Below are positions 7,524 to 16,154 of a stretch of DNA of 37,426 nt, piece by piece (within the stretch, counting starts at the first letter, position 1; the number at the start of each line of letters is the position of its first letter). A program made the translations under genes and the position numbers. This DNA comes from an uncultured Clostridia bacterium (GTDB lineage: Bacteria > Bacillota > Clostridia > Oscillospirales > CAG-272), in assembly GCA_945929845.1 (NCBI GenBank), contig CAMEON010000017.1, positions 1 through 37,426 on the forward strand. The letters are read 5' to 3'. Below the pieces are notes generated by a model. It saw only the letters and a program-made list of their open reading frames with translations. It did no database searches and had not been told where the DNA came from.

Positions 7524-10154
7524 ATGGCAAAGAAGTATTGCTACCTCTTCACGGAAGGCAACGCCAACATGCGTGAGCTGCTGGGCGGAAAGGGTGCCAA
7601 CCTGGCTGAGATGACCAACATCGGCCTGCCGGTGCCCCAGGGCTTCACCATCACCACCGAGGCCTGCACCCAGTACTATGAGGATGGCCGGCAGATCAAC
7701 GACGGGATCAAGGCCGAGATCATGGAGTACATCGACAAGATGGAGACCATCTGCGGCAAGAAGTTCGGGGATGTGGAGAACCCCCTCCTGGTGTCTGTCC
7801 GCTCCGGCGCCCGCGCATCCATGCCCGGCATGATGGACACCATCCTGAACCTGGGTCTGAATGAGACGGTGGTCAACACCATCGCCGAGAAGTCCAACAA
7901 CCCCCGCTGGGCCTGGGACTGCTACCGCCGCTTCATCCAGATGTTCTCGGATGTGGTCATGGAGGTAGGCAAGAAGTATTTTGAGAAGCTCATTGATAAG
8001 ATGAAGGAAGAGAAGGGTGTCACCTACGACATCGAGCTGACCGCTGACGACCTGAAGAACCTGGCTTACCAGTTCAAGGCCGAGTACAAGGCTCAGCTGG
8101 GCAAGGACTTCCCGGACGACCCCAAGGAGCAGCTCTTCGAGGCTATCAAGGCCGTGTTCCGCTCCTGGGATAACCCCCGTGCCAATGTGTACCGCCGGGA
8201 CAACGATATTCCCTACAGCTGGGGCACCGCTGTCAATGTGCAGATGATGGCCTTCGGCAACATGGGCGACGACTGCGGCACCGGCGTGGCCTTCACCCGT
8301 GACCCTGCCACCGGCGAGAAGGGTCTGTTCGGCGAGTTTTTGACCAACGCCCAGGGCGAGGATGTGGTCGCCGGCGTCCGTACCCCCATGAAGATCACCG
8401 AGATGGAGCAGAAGTTCCCCGAGGCCTTCGAGCAGTTCAAGAATGTGTGCTCCATTCTGGAGAACCATTACCGTGATATGCAGGACATGGAGTTCACCGT
8501 GGAGCACGGCAAGCTGTTCATGCTCCAGACCCGGAACGGCAAGCGTACCGCAAAGGCCGCTCTGAAGATCGCCTGCGACCTGGTGGACGAGGGCATGCGT
8601 ACCCCCGAGGAGGCCGTTCTGATGATCGACCCCCGCAACCTGGACACCCTGCTGCATCCCCAGTTTGATGCCAAGGCTCTGAAGGCTGCCAAGCCCATCG
8701 GCCGCGGTCTGGGTGCTTCCCCCGGAGCCGCCTGCGGGCAGATCGTCTTCTCCGCCGAGGATGCCGAGGCCTGGAAGAAGGCCGGCAAGAAGGTGGTGCT
8801 GGTTCGTCTGGAGACCTCTCCTGAGGACATCACCGGTATGAAGGCTTCCCAGGGTATCCTGACTGTCCGTGGCGGTATGACCTCCCACGCAGCCGTGGTG
8901 GCTCGTGGTATGGGTACCTGCTGCGTGTCCGGCTGTGGCGACATCGTCATGGACGAGGAGAACAAGCAGTTCACCCTGGCAGGCAAGACCTTCCATGAGG
9001 GCGACTTCCTGTCCATCGACGGCTCTACCGGTAACATTTACGACGGCATCATCGCCACCACCGATGCCACCATCGGCGGCGAGTTCGGCCGCATCATGGG
9101 CTGGGCAGACCAGTTCCGCCGCCTGAAGGTCCGCACCAATGCCGACACCCCCCGGGATGCCAAGAAGGCTCGTGAGCTGGGCGCCGAGGGTATCGGTCTG
9201 TGCCGCACCGAGCATATGTTCTTTGAGCCGGAGAGAATCGCCGCTTTCCGTGAGATGATCTGCGCTGATACCGTAGAGGAGCGGGAGGCCGCCCTGAACA
9301 AGATCCTGCCCTATCAGCAGAACGACTTTGAGGCTCTGTACGAGGCACTGGAAGGCACCCCTGTGACCATCCGCTTCCTGGATCCGCCTCTTCATGAGTT
9401 CGTTCCCACCGAGGAGGCCGACATTGAACTGCTGGCCGCCGCACAGGGCAAGACCGTGGAGCAGATCAAGGCCATCATCACCGGCCTGCATGAGTTCAAC
9501 CCCATGATGGGTCACCGTGGTTGCCGTCTGACCGTCACCTACCCCGAGATCGCAAAGATGCAGACTCGTGCCGTCATCCGTGCCGCCATCAATGTCCAGG
9601 CCAAGCACCCCGACTGGAAGGTACAGCCTGAGATCATGATCCCGCTGGTTGGCGAGACCAAGGAGTTCGTCTTCGTCAAGAAGATCGTGGTGGCTACCGC
9701 CGATGAGGAGATCGCCAAGGCCGGCGTGGAGCTGAAGTACGAGGTCGGCACCATGATCGAGATCCCCCGTGCCTGCCTGACCGCCGACGACATCGCCAAG
9801 GAGGCTGAGTTCTTCTGCTTCGGTACCAACGACCTGACCCAGATGACCTTCGGCTTCTCCCGTGACGACGCCAGCAAGTTCCTGGGTGCCTACTACGAGA
9901 ACAAGATCTTCGAGAACGATCCCTTCGCCAAGCTGGATCAGGTTGGCGTGGGCAAGCTGATGAAGATGGCTGTCTCCCTGGGCAAGGGTACCCGTTCCAC
10001 CCTGCACTGCGGTATCTGCGGTGAGCACGGCGGCGATCCCACATCCGTGGAGTTCTGCCACCAGATCGGTCTGGACTATGTGTCCTGCTCGCCCTTCCGC
10101 GTGCCGATCGCCCGTCTGGCCGCTGCACAGGCTGCCATCAAGGATAAGCAGTAA
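7524..10154 (+). CDS. ppdK: Pyruvate, phosphate dikinase
   Basis: An 876-residue enzyme interconverting pyruvate + ATP + phosphate and phosphoenolpyruvate + AMP + pyrophosphate. In anaerobic Clostridia it often serves pyrophosphate-linked glycolysis. The order is an N-terminal nucleotide-binding domain (GGKGANLAEM at the start), a central phosphohistidine domain with GGMTSHAAVVARG (His455) and a C-terminal PEP/pyruvate barrel with GICGEHGGDP (Cys832). His455 agrees with the catalytic His numbering of the Clostridium symbiosum enzyme. Start: ATG at 7524 with GGAGGA about 10 nt upstream; an in-frame extension to 7464 was rejected. It is monocistronic, with its own promoter and a strong terminator at 10219-10253. 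Codon use is that of a highly expressed gene. Confidence 0.98.
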   Translation: MAKKYCYLFTEGNANMRELLGGKGANLAEMTNIGLPVPQGFTITTEACTQYYEDGRQINDGIKAEIMEYIDKMETICGKKFGDVENPLLVSVRSGARASMPGMMDTILNLGLNETVVNTIAEKSNNPRWAWDCYRRFIQMFSDVVMEVGKKYFEKLIDKMKEEKGVTYDIELTADDLKNLAYQFKAEYKAQLGKDFPDDPKEQLFEAIKAVFRSWDNPRANVYRRDNDIPYSWGTAVNVQMMAFGNMGDDCGTGVAFTRDPATGEKGLFGEFLTNAQGEDVVAGVRTPMKITEMEQKFPEAFEQFKNVCSILENHYRDMQDMEFTVEHGKLFMLQTRNGKRTAKAALKIACDLVDEGMRTPEEAVLMIDPRNLDTLLHPQFDAKALKAAKPIGRGLGASPGAACGQIVFSAEDAEAWKKAGKKVVLVRLETSPEDITGMKASQGILTVRGGMTSHAAVVARGMGTCCVSGCGDIVMDEENKQFTLAGKTFHEGDFLSIDGSTGNIYDGIIATTDATIGGEFGRIMGWADQFRRLKVRTNADTPRDAKKARELGAEGIGLCRTEHMFFEPERIAAFREMICADTVEEREAALNKILPYQQNDFEALYEALEGTPVTIRFLDPPLHEFVPTEEADIELLAAAQGKTVEQIKAIITGLHEFNPMMGHRGCRLTVTYPEIAKMQTRAVIRAAINVQAKHPDWKVQPEIMIPLVGETKEFVFVKKIVVATADEEIAKAGVELKYEVGTMIEIPRACLTADDIAKEAEFFCFGTNDLTQMTFGFSRDDASKFLGAYYENKIFENDPFAKLDQVGVGKLMKMAVSLGKGTRSTLHCGICGEHGGDPTSVEFCHQIGLDYVSCSPFRVPIARLAAAQAAIKDKQ

Positions 10155-10218
10155 TCATTCCTGCCTGTGAAAAGGCACTCTGCCTTATAGCACGAAAGAC
10201 AAACTGAATTATAAAATT

Positions 10219-10253
10219 GACCTTGCAAAAGCAATTTTGCAGGGTCTTTTTTT
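10219..10253 (+). terminator. Rho-independent terminator of ppdK
   Basis: GACCTTGCAAAA (10219-10230) pairs with TTTTGCAGGGTC (10235-10246) with one mismatch, followed by seven Ts (10247-10253). It is also the first part of a sequence that recurs in diverged form at 19354. Confidence 0.93.
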
Positions 10254-10300
10254 ACGCTCTAAACCTTGCAAAAACACATTGAAATAGGGATTTCAGGGTT
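10219..10300 (+). repeat. Left copy of imperfect direct repeat flanking the low-GC cassette
   Basis: This aligns with 19354-19430 in the same orientation. Identical segments are GACCTTGCAA, TTTTTTACGCTC and, about 25 bp later, TGAAATA followed one base later by GGATT; the rest is roughly three-quarters matched by eye. The two copies bracket the AT-rich dockerin/cohesin cassette. This could be the trace of an integration event or simply another dispersed terminator-bearing repeat. Confidence 0.6.
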
Positions 10301-10353
10301 ATTTTATCCAAAAAACAGCGATTTTTTGGGGTTATGCCCGAAAACTTGATAAA

Positions 10354-10513
10354 GGAACCGCTGATTGATTCGGCGGCGCATCTTCGGCACATCTTTTCCC
10401 ACCTGCTTCTTGCCGAAAAACTCGATGTACATCCAGTACATCTTGCGTTTTTCGCAATCGCAGACGAAAAAATCTGTACCGAATCTGCACCACCTCATTA
10501 AGTCAGCGTTTCC
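10354..10513. repeat. MITE-like element, copy A (full length, about 160 bp)
   Basis: The left end GGAACCGCTGATTGA (10354-10368) and an imperfect complement at the right end (TTAAGTCAGCGTTTCC) bound the element. Inside are two short perfect hairpins: GATGTAC with GTACATC (5-nt loop) and TTGCG with CGCAA (T5 loop). It is nearly identical to copy B at 33474-33632. A reverse-strand frame shared by copies A and B, including MYWMYIEFFGKKQ, is noted but not called as a gene. Confidence 0.9.
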
Positions 10514-10558
10514 CTAATTATACCGCACAATTTTTGAATAGATTGGCAAAAAACAAGA

Positions 10559-10587
10559 TTGACTTTCAGGAGTATGTGTGCTATAAT
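10559..10587 (+). promoter_or_regulatory. Strong promoter of the dockerin/cohesin cassette
   Basis: TTGACT (10559-10564) and TATAAT (10582-10587) are spaced by 17 bp, with a TGC extended -10. Transcription would start near 10594, leaving a leader of about 120 nt before the first gene. No comparable promoter was seen between the next four genes, so the five are probably one transcript. Confidence 0.85.
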
Positions 10588-10715
10588 GTACCTGTACACG
10601 GATATGAGAATCACCATGTAGTCATATTGTTATCATCGTGTAGCAGGGAAGATTACTTTTTTCTCCCCATAGTCAATGGTATTCATGTAACGAAACTACA
10701 TTCGGAGGTATACAT

Positions 10716-13700
10716 ATGAAAAACCGGTCAGGCCAAAGAATTCTTGCTATGCTACTTTCGGTATTCATGGTCTTTACAACCATTCCGTTCACAGCTTTTG
10801 CTGATTCCTCTGAGAAACTCGGCAGTACAGTCGATTCACAGCCAGGATTGGCAAATCACAGTGAAAATCTCGGTGAGAGCCAAACTTTGGGGGCAGCACT
10901 TGCAAGCATTGCAACAGCAACTGTTGGGGTACAAGATGCTGAATCTCCTCAATCAGTTTTATACGGCGATGTGAATTCGGATGGCGGCATCGACAGTTTG
11001 GATGTTACCTTGCTTATGAAGTACCTGGCTGACTGGGAGGTCGATTTGGATCTGCAGGCAGCCGATGTCAATATGGATGGGGTCGTTGACAGTTTGGATG
11101 CTACGCTGCTTATGAAACATGTTGCAGATTGGGATGTAACCCTGGGTGGTAATGTCACACTGTCCTTTGAAACCAATGGCGGCGTGGCAATACCGTCCCG
11201 CATGATTCCCGGGGGGACCGTACCGATATTGCCTGAACCAAGACGGGAGGGGTACGTCTTTTCCGGGTGGTACACCGATGTGGATCTGGTGAACGCATGG
11301 GTAGGTGCGCCCCTGACTGAATCTGTCACGGTGTATGCCGCATGGACTGAAAGTAGCATACCCGAGGATGAAGGTGATGAAGTCGAAAGTAACCAATACT
11401 CTTTGATAGAACGCCAGGTGTCAACGGATTACAGCTTTTTGATTCACACAGAAGATGATGTTTCCGCAGAGAACATAGCTTCGCTGGTGCAGGTATTGGA
11501 TGTTTGTGATGAGCTTGTTTCTGTGCACGCCGTTGATGTGACGCTTGAGGAAGAGACCGGGCATACCTTTGCCGTCAGTTCGGATAATCTGAATCCGGGC
11601 TCCATTTATTACATAAAGCCTGCTGACAATGTCAGTTTTGTAATTGAAGAAGACGGCACGAGGACACTGTCTGAGTCCAGGGATATGGTCTTCAGCGTAG
11701 AAGGTGAGACAGAGGCATACTATACCATCAAGAGCGGCGTGAAAACAGTTTCCGATGCTATCGTGTTGCCTCAGATTGATACAGATGCCCTCCGGTTCAT
11801 GTCCTCGGACGGGACTCTGCAAATCGGCGACTGCTTCGTGGCAGACTGGGCGGAGGAACAAATGATATCTGCGGCAGGTATCATTGTTTCCAAAGAAACA
11901 AGCGGAGAGAAGTACATATACAGTTATGAAAGAGTGGAAACCGATGATCTGTATACGGATTACTTTGCGCATTCTTCCGGAGAATTGGACTTCAGCGGAG
12001 TTACTCTGACAGAAGAGGAGAAGAACGACCTGGTTGAGGCAGTTCAATACTCCCCGCTTTACCAACAGTTCTACCTGTCTGCCATGTCGCTCGAAAAAGA
12101 TATTGGGTACACATTGAAAGACAAACCGGTAATCAACGGGAATCTCTACTATACAGGCGATAACAGCCTGGTTATCGAACTGTCCATGGTGGCAACCTAT
12201 CAGAACGACATTAAATTAACATTTTCTGTTGCGTATGAATACAAAGGTACATTTGACGGAGAAGCAAGGACAGGTGGATTTTCTTCAACGATCGTGAGCT
12301 TGATCATTAACCAAGAAATTGATATAAATGTGAGCCATAAAGCAGACAGTGGGCTCGGATTCTTCGATGAGAATGAGTATCCCTTCTATGAAGACATCGA
12401 AAGCAAATTCAAAGCCTACCTGGAGCAGAATGAGAAGCTTGAACTTGAGTTCTCTGAAGGACCAGAAAAAGCCGAGGGATACTTGCTTACGAAAAAGTCC
12501 ATTCAGCTGTTCAGTTGTGGATGTTTTTCCCTCTTCGGAACTCTTTCCATTCCTGTCAGTCTTTCTGCCACCGGTACATCCGGCATGGGCATGGATCTTG
12601 AGTTTATAGTATCCTTGAGTGTCTTTAATTCTCCAAAACCGAAAACATTTGTGAGCACAGATGTTCATTTACTCAATGCCTATCTGTATGCACAGGCAAA
12701 GTTGGAAGCATCCATGGCCATTGATTTGGGACTGATGGCTTGCTTCTTCGGTTGTGTAGGCGTAGAATTGGTCTTTGAACCGGAGCTGGTTGCAGAGTTT
12801 GGAGGAATCGCCGCAATAAGCATTTGCTCTGATGATACGATGGGCGGTATATATGCCCGCATCAAGCTGAAACTCAAAGGATATGTTGCGTTGGCCCGGC
12901 TCCAGCATATGGATATTTACGACGGCTCAAGGACGAAAATTGAGTTTACATTCAAGACGATCCCGCTCTTTGAATGGGGAGACCCGACGATCCCGGTGTA
13001 TTTCAATAGCAGATACGATACTGTAGCACCGGAGGTGAACAACTGCGCATATCAGGCAATTCCGTTGGAGGATCTGATTGACCGGGAGGTCAGCTGCAGA
13101 GATTTTGATACCGGAAATCCCTCCAGCAAGATCGCAAACTGTACTTACGAAATTTACGATGTGGATAACCCCATAAGAGCGGTGGAGGTGAAAGGGAACA
13201 AACTGATCATACATCATGGCGCACTCTGCGGCCAGATGACGGTTGTACTTAAGGTTACCATGATAGGCCAGCCGGGTATTTTCAAATTTGTTACTGTGAC
13301 CCTTGATATACCGGATCATGAGTATCTGAATGATCAGGATCTGGAGCTTTGTGAGTGCCTTGGCGGTGATCTGACTGTACGCGCATGTATCCATTGCGGA
13401 TATGTTGATATTGACGACAACACCGAGGATCTTTCCGGATCGTTTGATAATACCAATATTACCACCGAGATAGTACAGCCCCGCTGTGTTAATGCTGGTC
13501 ACATAAAGGTCACATGTAACCAGTGCGGTCGGGTTCTGCAAAATGAACGCATTGACCCCCTCGGACATGATCTGCGCTATATGTGCGAGGACGGAGATCA
13601 TAACGGCTATTGCGTACGAAACGAAATACAGGTTGACCGAGAGACCGGAGAGACGACGCTGGTATGGGAATGTGATTACAAGAAAGAGCCTGAAGATGGC

Positions 13701-16121
13701 AATATGGAAGGGAAAGAGGCTACCTGTACGGAGGACGGGCTGAGTGCAGGTACGATGTGCCTGGAGTGTGGAATCGTTCTCGAGGAGCAGGAGATCATTC
13801 TGGCACTCGGACATGATCCGGAAAATCCCTATTTGGAGGCAACGCCGGATTCTGACGGCCATACAGCATATGGAACCTGTTCAAAGTGTCATGAATATAT
13901 TGCGAAGCAGATCATTCCCAAGCATGAACATGTCGGCAGTATCCCGGGTATGCCTGCCACCTGTACGACAGCCGGTTGGACCGCTTATGGACCGTGCAGT
14001 GTTCTCTATTGTAACAAGAATGTGGAAAGGGTGACAATACCTGCCCATCATATACTGAAGTCGAAGATAGATAAGGCCGCCACCTGTACAGAGGCAGGGT
14101 ATAAGGGCTATGAGTATTGCAACCGCTGTGACTATATCTCCTATACTGAGATACCGGCACTGGGGCACTCATGGTCGGATAAGCTGGCAACCGATGACTT
14201 CGAATACCATTACTACCCCTGCTTGCGGGAGTGCGGCGCAAGGTCGGGTGAGGAACAGCACACCTTCAAGTACGCCGGTAAACCGTTGGTTTCCGTCAAT
14301 GAGAAAAACGAAACGGTGGTGACCGTGCCGCTGACCTGCACCATCTGCGGTGGTGTCTTCAACCCCCAGGCTACGAGTGATAAATGTATGCATACATCGT
14401 ACCTGTATGTGCCGGCCATCAGTCCGACCTGTACCGAGGAGGGACTCAGCGACGGCGTGATGTGCGCAGTTTGTCGTTCCTTCATTCCCAACCAGGAGCA
14501 GCTGATCCTGCCCGCCCTGGGGCACAACTATGTGGACGGGGTGTGTACACGGTGCGGGGACAAGGAGGAATCCCCCTACTCGGAAGGCCTTGCCTTTGTC
14601 TCGAACGGCGATGGAACCTGCTATGTGAGTGGGATCGGAACCTGCACAGATACGGATGTCCGTATTCCTCCGGTAAGCCCGGAGGGGGATAAGGTGACAG
14701 GGATTGGTGACGATGCCTTTAACGGTTGCACGGACTTAATAAGTGTTACAATCCCGGATGGAGTGAAGAGTATTGGAGACTCGGCATTTTCCGAATGCAC
14801 CAGCTTGGAGAATATTATGATTCCGGACAGCGTCACGAGTATTGGAGTGTATGCCTTCTCCGGTTGTACCGCTTTGGTAACCCTCACGATACCTGGTAGT
14901 GTGACAATCATTGAAGAAGGATCTTTCTCTCAGTGTGCCAGCCTGACAAATATCATAATCCCGGATAAAGTAACGCGCATACATGGTTTTGCCTTTGAAG
15001 ACTGTGTTGGCTTAACAGACATAATCATTCCAGATAATGTGACAAGCATCGAAGATTCTGCTTTTGAAGGTTGTACCGGCTTGACAAGTGTGATGCTTGG
15101 TGACCATGTGGCAAGTATAGGCGAGGGTGCCTTCAATGGCTGTGCAGGGTTGACAAGCATTGCGTTTCCAAATAGTATGTGGGCCATAGGCGATGCTGCC
15201 TTTGGTGGTTGCAAAGGTTTGACGAGCATTACATTCGGAAACAGATTAACCAGCATTGGCGAAGGTACTTTCTACGGTTGTACCGGCTTGACCAACATAA
15301 CAATACCGGCCAGCGTGACAAGCATTGGCGCAGGTGCCTTCAATAGTTGTACCGGTCTAACAAGTGTGATTGTTCCGGAAAGTGTAACGAGTATTGGCGG
15401 CTACACTTTTGCCGCTTGTGCAAATCTAACTATCTATTGTGAAGCTGAATCTCAGCCTTCAGGATGGGCTTCGGATTGGAATCCAAGCAATTGCCCGGTT
15501 GTATGGGGCTATGGGAAATACTCAGAAGGCCTTGCCTTTGTCTCGAACGGCGATGGAACCTGCTATGTGAGTGGAATCGGAACCTGTACAGATAAGGATA
15601 TCCGTATTCCTCCGGTAAGCCCGGAGGGGGATAAGGTGACGCACATCGGTACTAAAGCCTTTTATAAGTGCTCCGGCTTGACAAGCATCACCATCCCGGA
15701 CAGCGTGACATTTATCGGTGCTGGGGCCTTCATGGATTGCACAAGTTTAGTGGGCATAAAAATCCCGGATGGTTTATCAAAAATCCAATCGGCAACTTTT
15801 GCAAATTGTAGCGGTCTGACAACCATTACGATACCAGATAGTGTGACGACTATTGAAATCATGGCTTTCGGGTTTTGTCCAAGTTTGATTAATATTACAC
15901 TTCCGAAGGGTGTGACAAGTATCGGTGTCTGGGCTTTTGAACATTGCACAAGCCTGACCAGCATCACGATTCCGGACAGCGTGACGAGCATCGGTTCCGA
16001 GGCCTTTTATGGATGCTTAAGTTTAACCATTTACTGTGAAGCTGAATCTCAGCCTTCGGGATGGGATTCTTCATGGAACAGTTCCGGGCGTCCCGTCATC
16101 TGGGGCTATACCGGTCAATGA
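10716..16121 (+). CDS. Large secreted dockerin / InlB-repeat / Cys-rich / BspA-type LRR protein
   Basis: An 1801-residue exported protein, probably a surface adhesin or scaffold partner. Signal peptide 1-29 (cleavage after TAFA). Type I dockerin about 84-143, with two canonical calcium loops (DVNSDGGIDSLD and DVNMDGVVDSLD). InlB B-repeat-like domain about 147-211. Residues 220-868 contain no domain I recognise. Residues about 869-1286 hold repeated CxxCG-type segments ending in LGH, resembling small metal-binding modules. From 1288 to the end come two blocks of BspA-like leucine-rich repeats of the form SIGxxAFxxCxxLTSITIP. Each block starts with a duplicated 122-bp segment and closes with IYCEAESQPSGW. 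The dockerin is N-terminal, not C-terminal as is usual. Start: ATG with GGAGG 7 nt upstream. The gene is visibly AT-richer than its neighbours. It heads the cassette; a cohesin gene follows after 33 bp. Confidence 0.9.
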   Translation: MKNRSGQRILAMLLSVFMVFTTIPFTAFADSSEKLGSTVDSQPGLANHSENLGESQTLGAALASIATATVGVQDAESPQSVLYGDVNSDGGIDSLDVTLLMKYLADWEVDLDLQAADVNMDGVVDSLDATLLMKHVADWDVTLGGNVTLSFETNGGVAIPSRMIPGGTVPILPEPRREGYVFSGWYTDVDLVNAWVGAPLTESVTVYAAWTESSIPEDEGDEVESNQYSLIERQVSTDYSFLIHTEDDVSAENIASLVQVLDVCDELVSVHAVDVTLEEETGHTFAVSSDNLNPGSIYYIKPADNVSFVIEEDGTRTLSESRDMVFSVEGETEAYYTIKSGVKTVSDAIVLPQIDTDALRFMSSDGTLQIGDCFVADWAEEQMISAAGIIVSKETSGEKYIYSYERVETDDLYTDYFAHSSGELDFSGVTLTEEEKNDLVEAVQYSPLYQQFYLSAMSLEKDIGYTLKDKPVINGNLYYTGDNSLVIELSMVATYQNDIKLTFSVAYEYKGTFDGEARTGGFSSTIVSLIINQEIDINVSHKADSGLGFFDENEYPFYEDIESKFKAYLEQNEKLELEFSEGPEKAEGYLLTKKSIQLFSCGCFSLFGTLSIPVSLSATGTSGMGMDLEFIVSLSVFNSPKPKTFVSTDVHLLNAYLYAQAKLEASMAIDLGLMACFFGCVGVELVFEPELVAEFGGIAAISICSDDTMGGIYARIKLKLKGYVALARLQHMDIYDGSRTKIEFTFKTIPLFEWGDPTIPVYFNSRYDTVAPEVNNCAYQAIPLEDLIDREVSCRDFDTGNPSSKIANCTYEIYDVDNPIRAVEVKGNKLIIHHGALCGQMTVVLKVTMIGQPGIFKFVTVTLDIPDHEYLNDQDLELCECLGGDLTVRACIHCGYVDIDDNTEDLSGSFDNTNITTEIVQPRCVNAGHIKVTCNQCGRVLQNERIDPLGHDLRYMCEDGDHNGYCVRNEIQVDRETGETTLVWECDYKKEPEDGNMEGKEATCTEDGLSAGTMCLECGIVLEEQEIILALGHDPENPYLEATPDSDGHTAYGTCSKCHEYIAKQIIPKHEHVGSIPGMPATCTTAGWTAYGPCSVLYCNKNVERVTIPAHHILKSKIDKAATCTEAGYKGYEYCNRCDYISYTEIPALGHSWSDKLATDDFEYHYYPCLRECGARSGEEQHTFKYAGKPLVSVNEKNETVVTVPLTCTICGGVFNPQATSDKCMHTSYLYVPAISPTCTEEGLSDGVMCAVCRSFIPNQEQLILPALGHNYVDGVCTRCGDKEESPYSEGLAFVSNGDGTCYVSGIGTCTDTDVRIPPVSPEGDKVTGIGDDAFNGCTDLISVTIPDGVKSIGDSAFSECTSLENIMIPDSVTSIGVYAFSGCTALVTLTIPGSVTIIEEGSFSQCASLTNIIIPDKVTRIHGFAFEDCVGLTDIIIPDNVTSIEDSAFEGCTGLTSVMLGDHVASIGEGAFNGCAGLTSIAFPNSMWAIGDAAFGGCKGLTSITFGNRLTSIGEGTFYGCTGLTNITIPASVTSIGAGAFNSCTGLTSVIVPESVTSIGGYTFAACANLTIYCEAESQPSGWASDWNPSNCPVVWGYGKYSEGLAFVSNGDGTCYVSGIGTCTDKDIRIPPVSPEGDKVTHIGTKAFYKCSGLTSITIPDSVTFIGAGAFMDCTSLVGIKIPDGLSKIQSATFANCSGLTTITIPDSVTTIEIMAFGFCPSLINITLPKGVTSIGVWAFEHCTSLTSITIPDSVTSIGSEAFYGCLSLTIYCEAESQPSGWDSSWNSSGRPVIWGYTGQ
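14577..14698 (+). repeat. 122-bp coding duplication, copy 1
   Basis: It matches 15519-15640 over the same 122 bp with five differences. It encodes the linker SEGLAFVSNGDGTCYVSG and the residues after it, which open an LRR block. The high DNA identity, compared with the diverged LRR units, suggests a recent duplication or gene conversion. Confidence 0.9.
15519..15640 (+). repeat. 122-bp coding duplication, copy 2
   Basis: Second copy of the LRR-block opening sequence, five substitutions away from 14577-14698. It marks the start of the second, shorter LRR block. Confidence 0.9.
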
Positions 16122-16154
16122 GCCACCTGAATTTTGAAAAGGGAGTTATGAGTC

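Noticed and set aside
7521-10061. Long leftward reading frame (about 850 codons) opposite ppdK
   Set aside because: It lies entirely antisense to a complete ppdK, is low in complexity and has no recognisable motif or ribosome-binding site.
10304-10498. Short leftward frame in MITE copy A that is conserved in copy B (KMYWMYIEFFGKK)
   Set aside because: Similarity at the protein level is explained by near-identical DNA. Copy C has lost the middle, there is no ribosome-binding site, and the frame runs out of the element differently in each copy.
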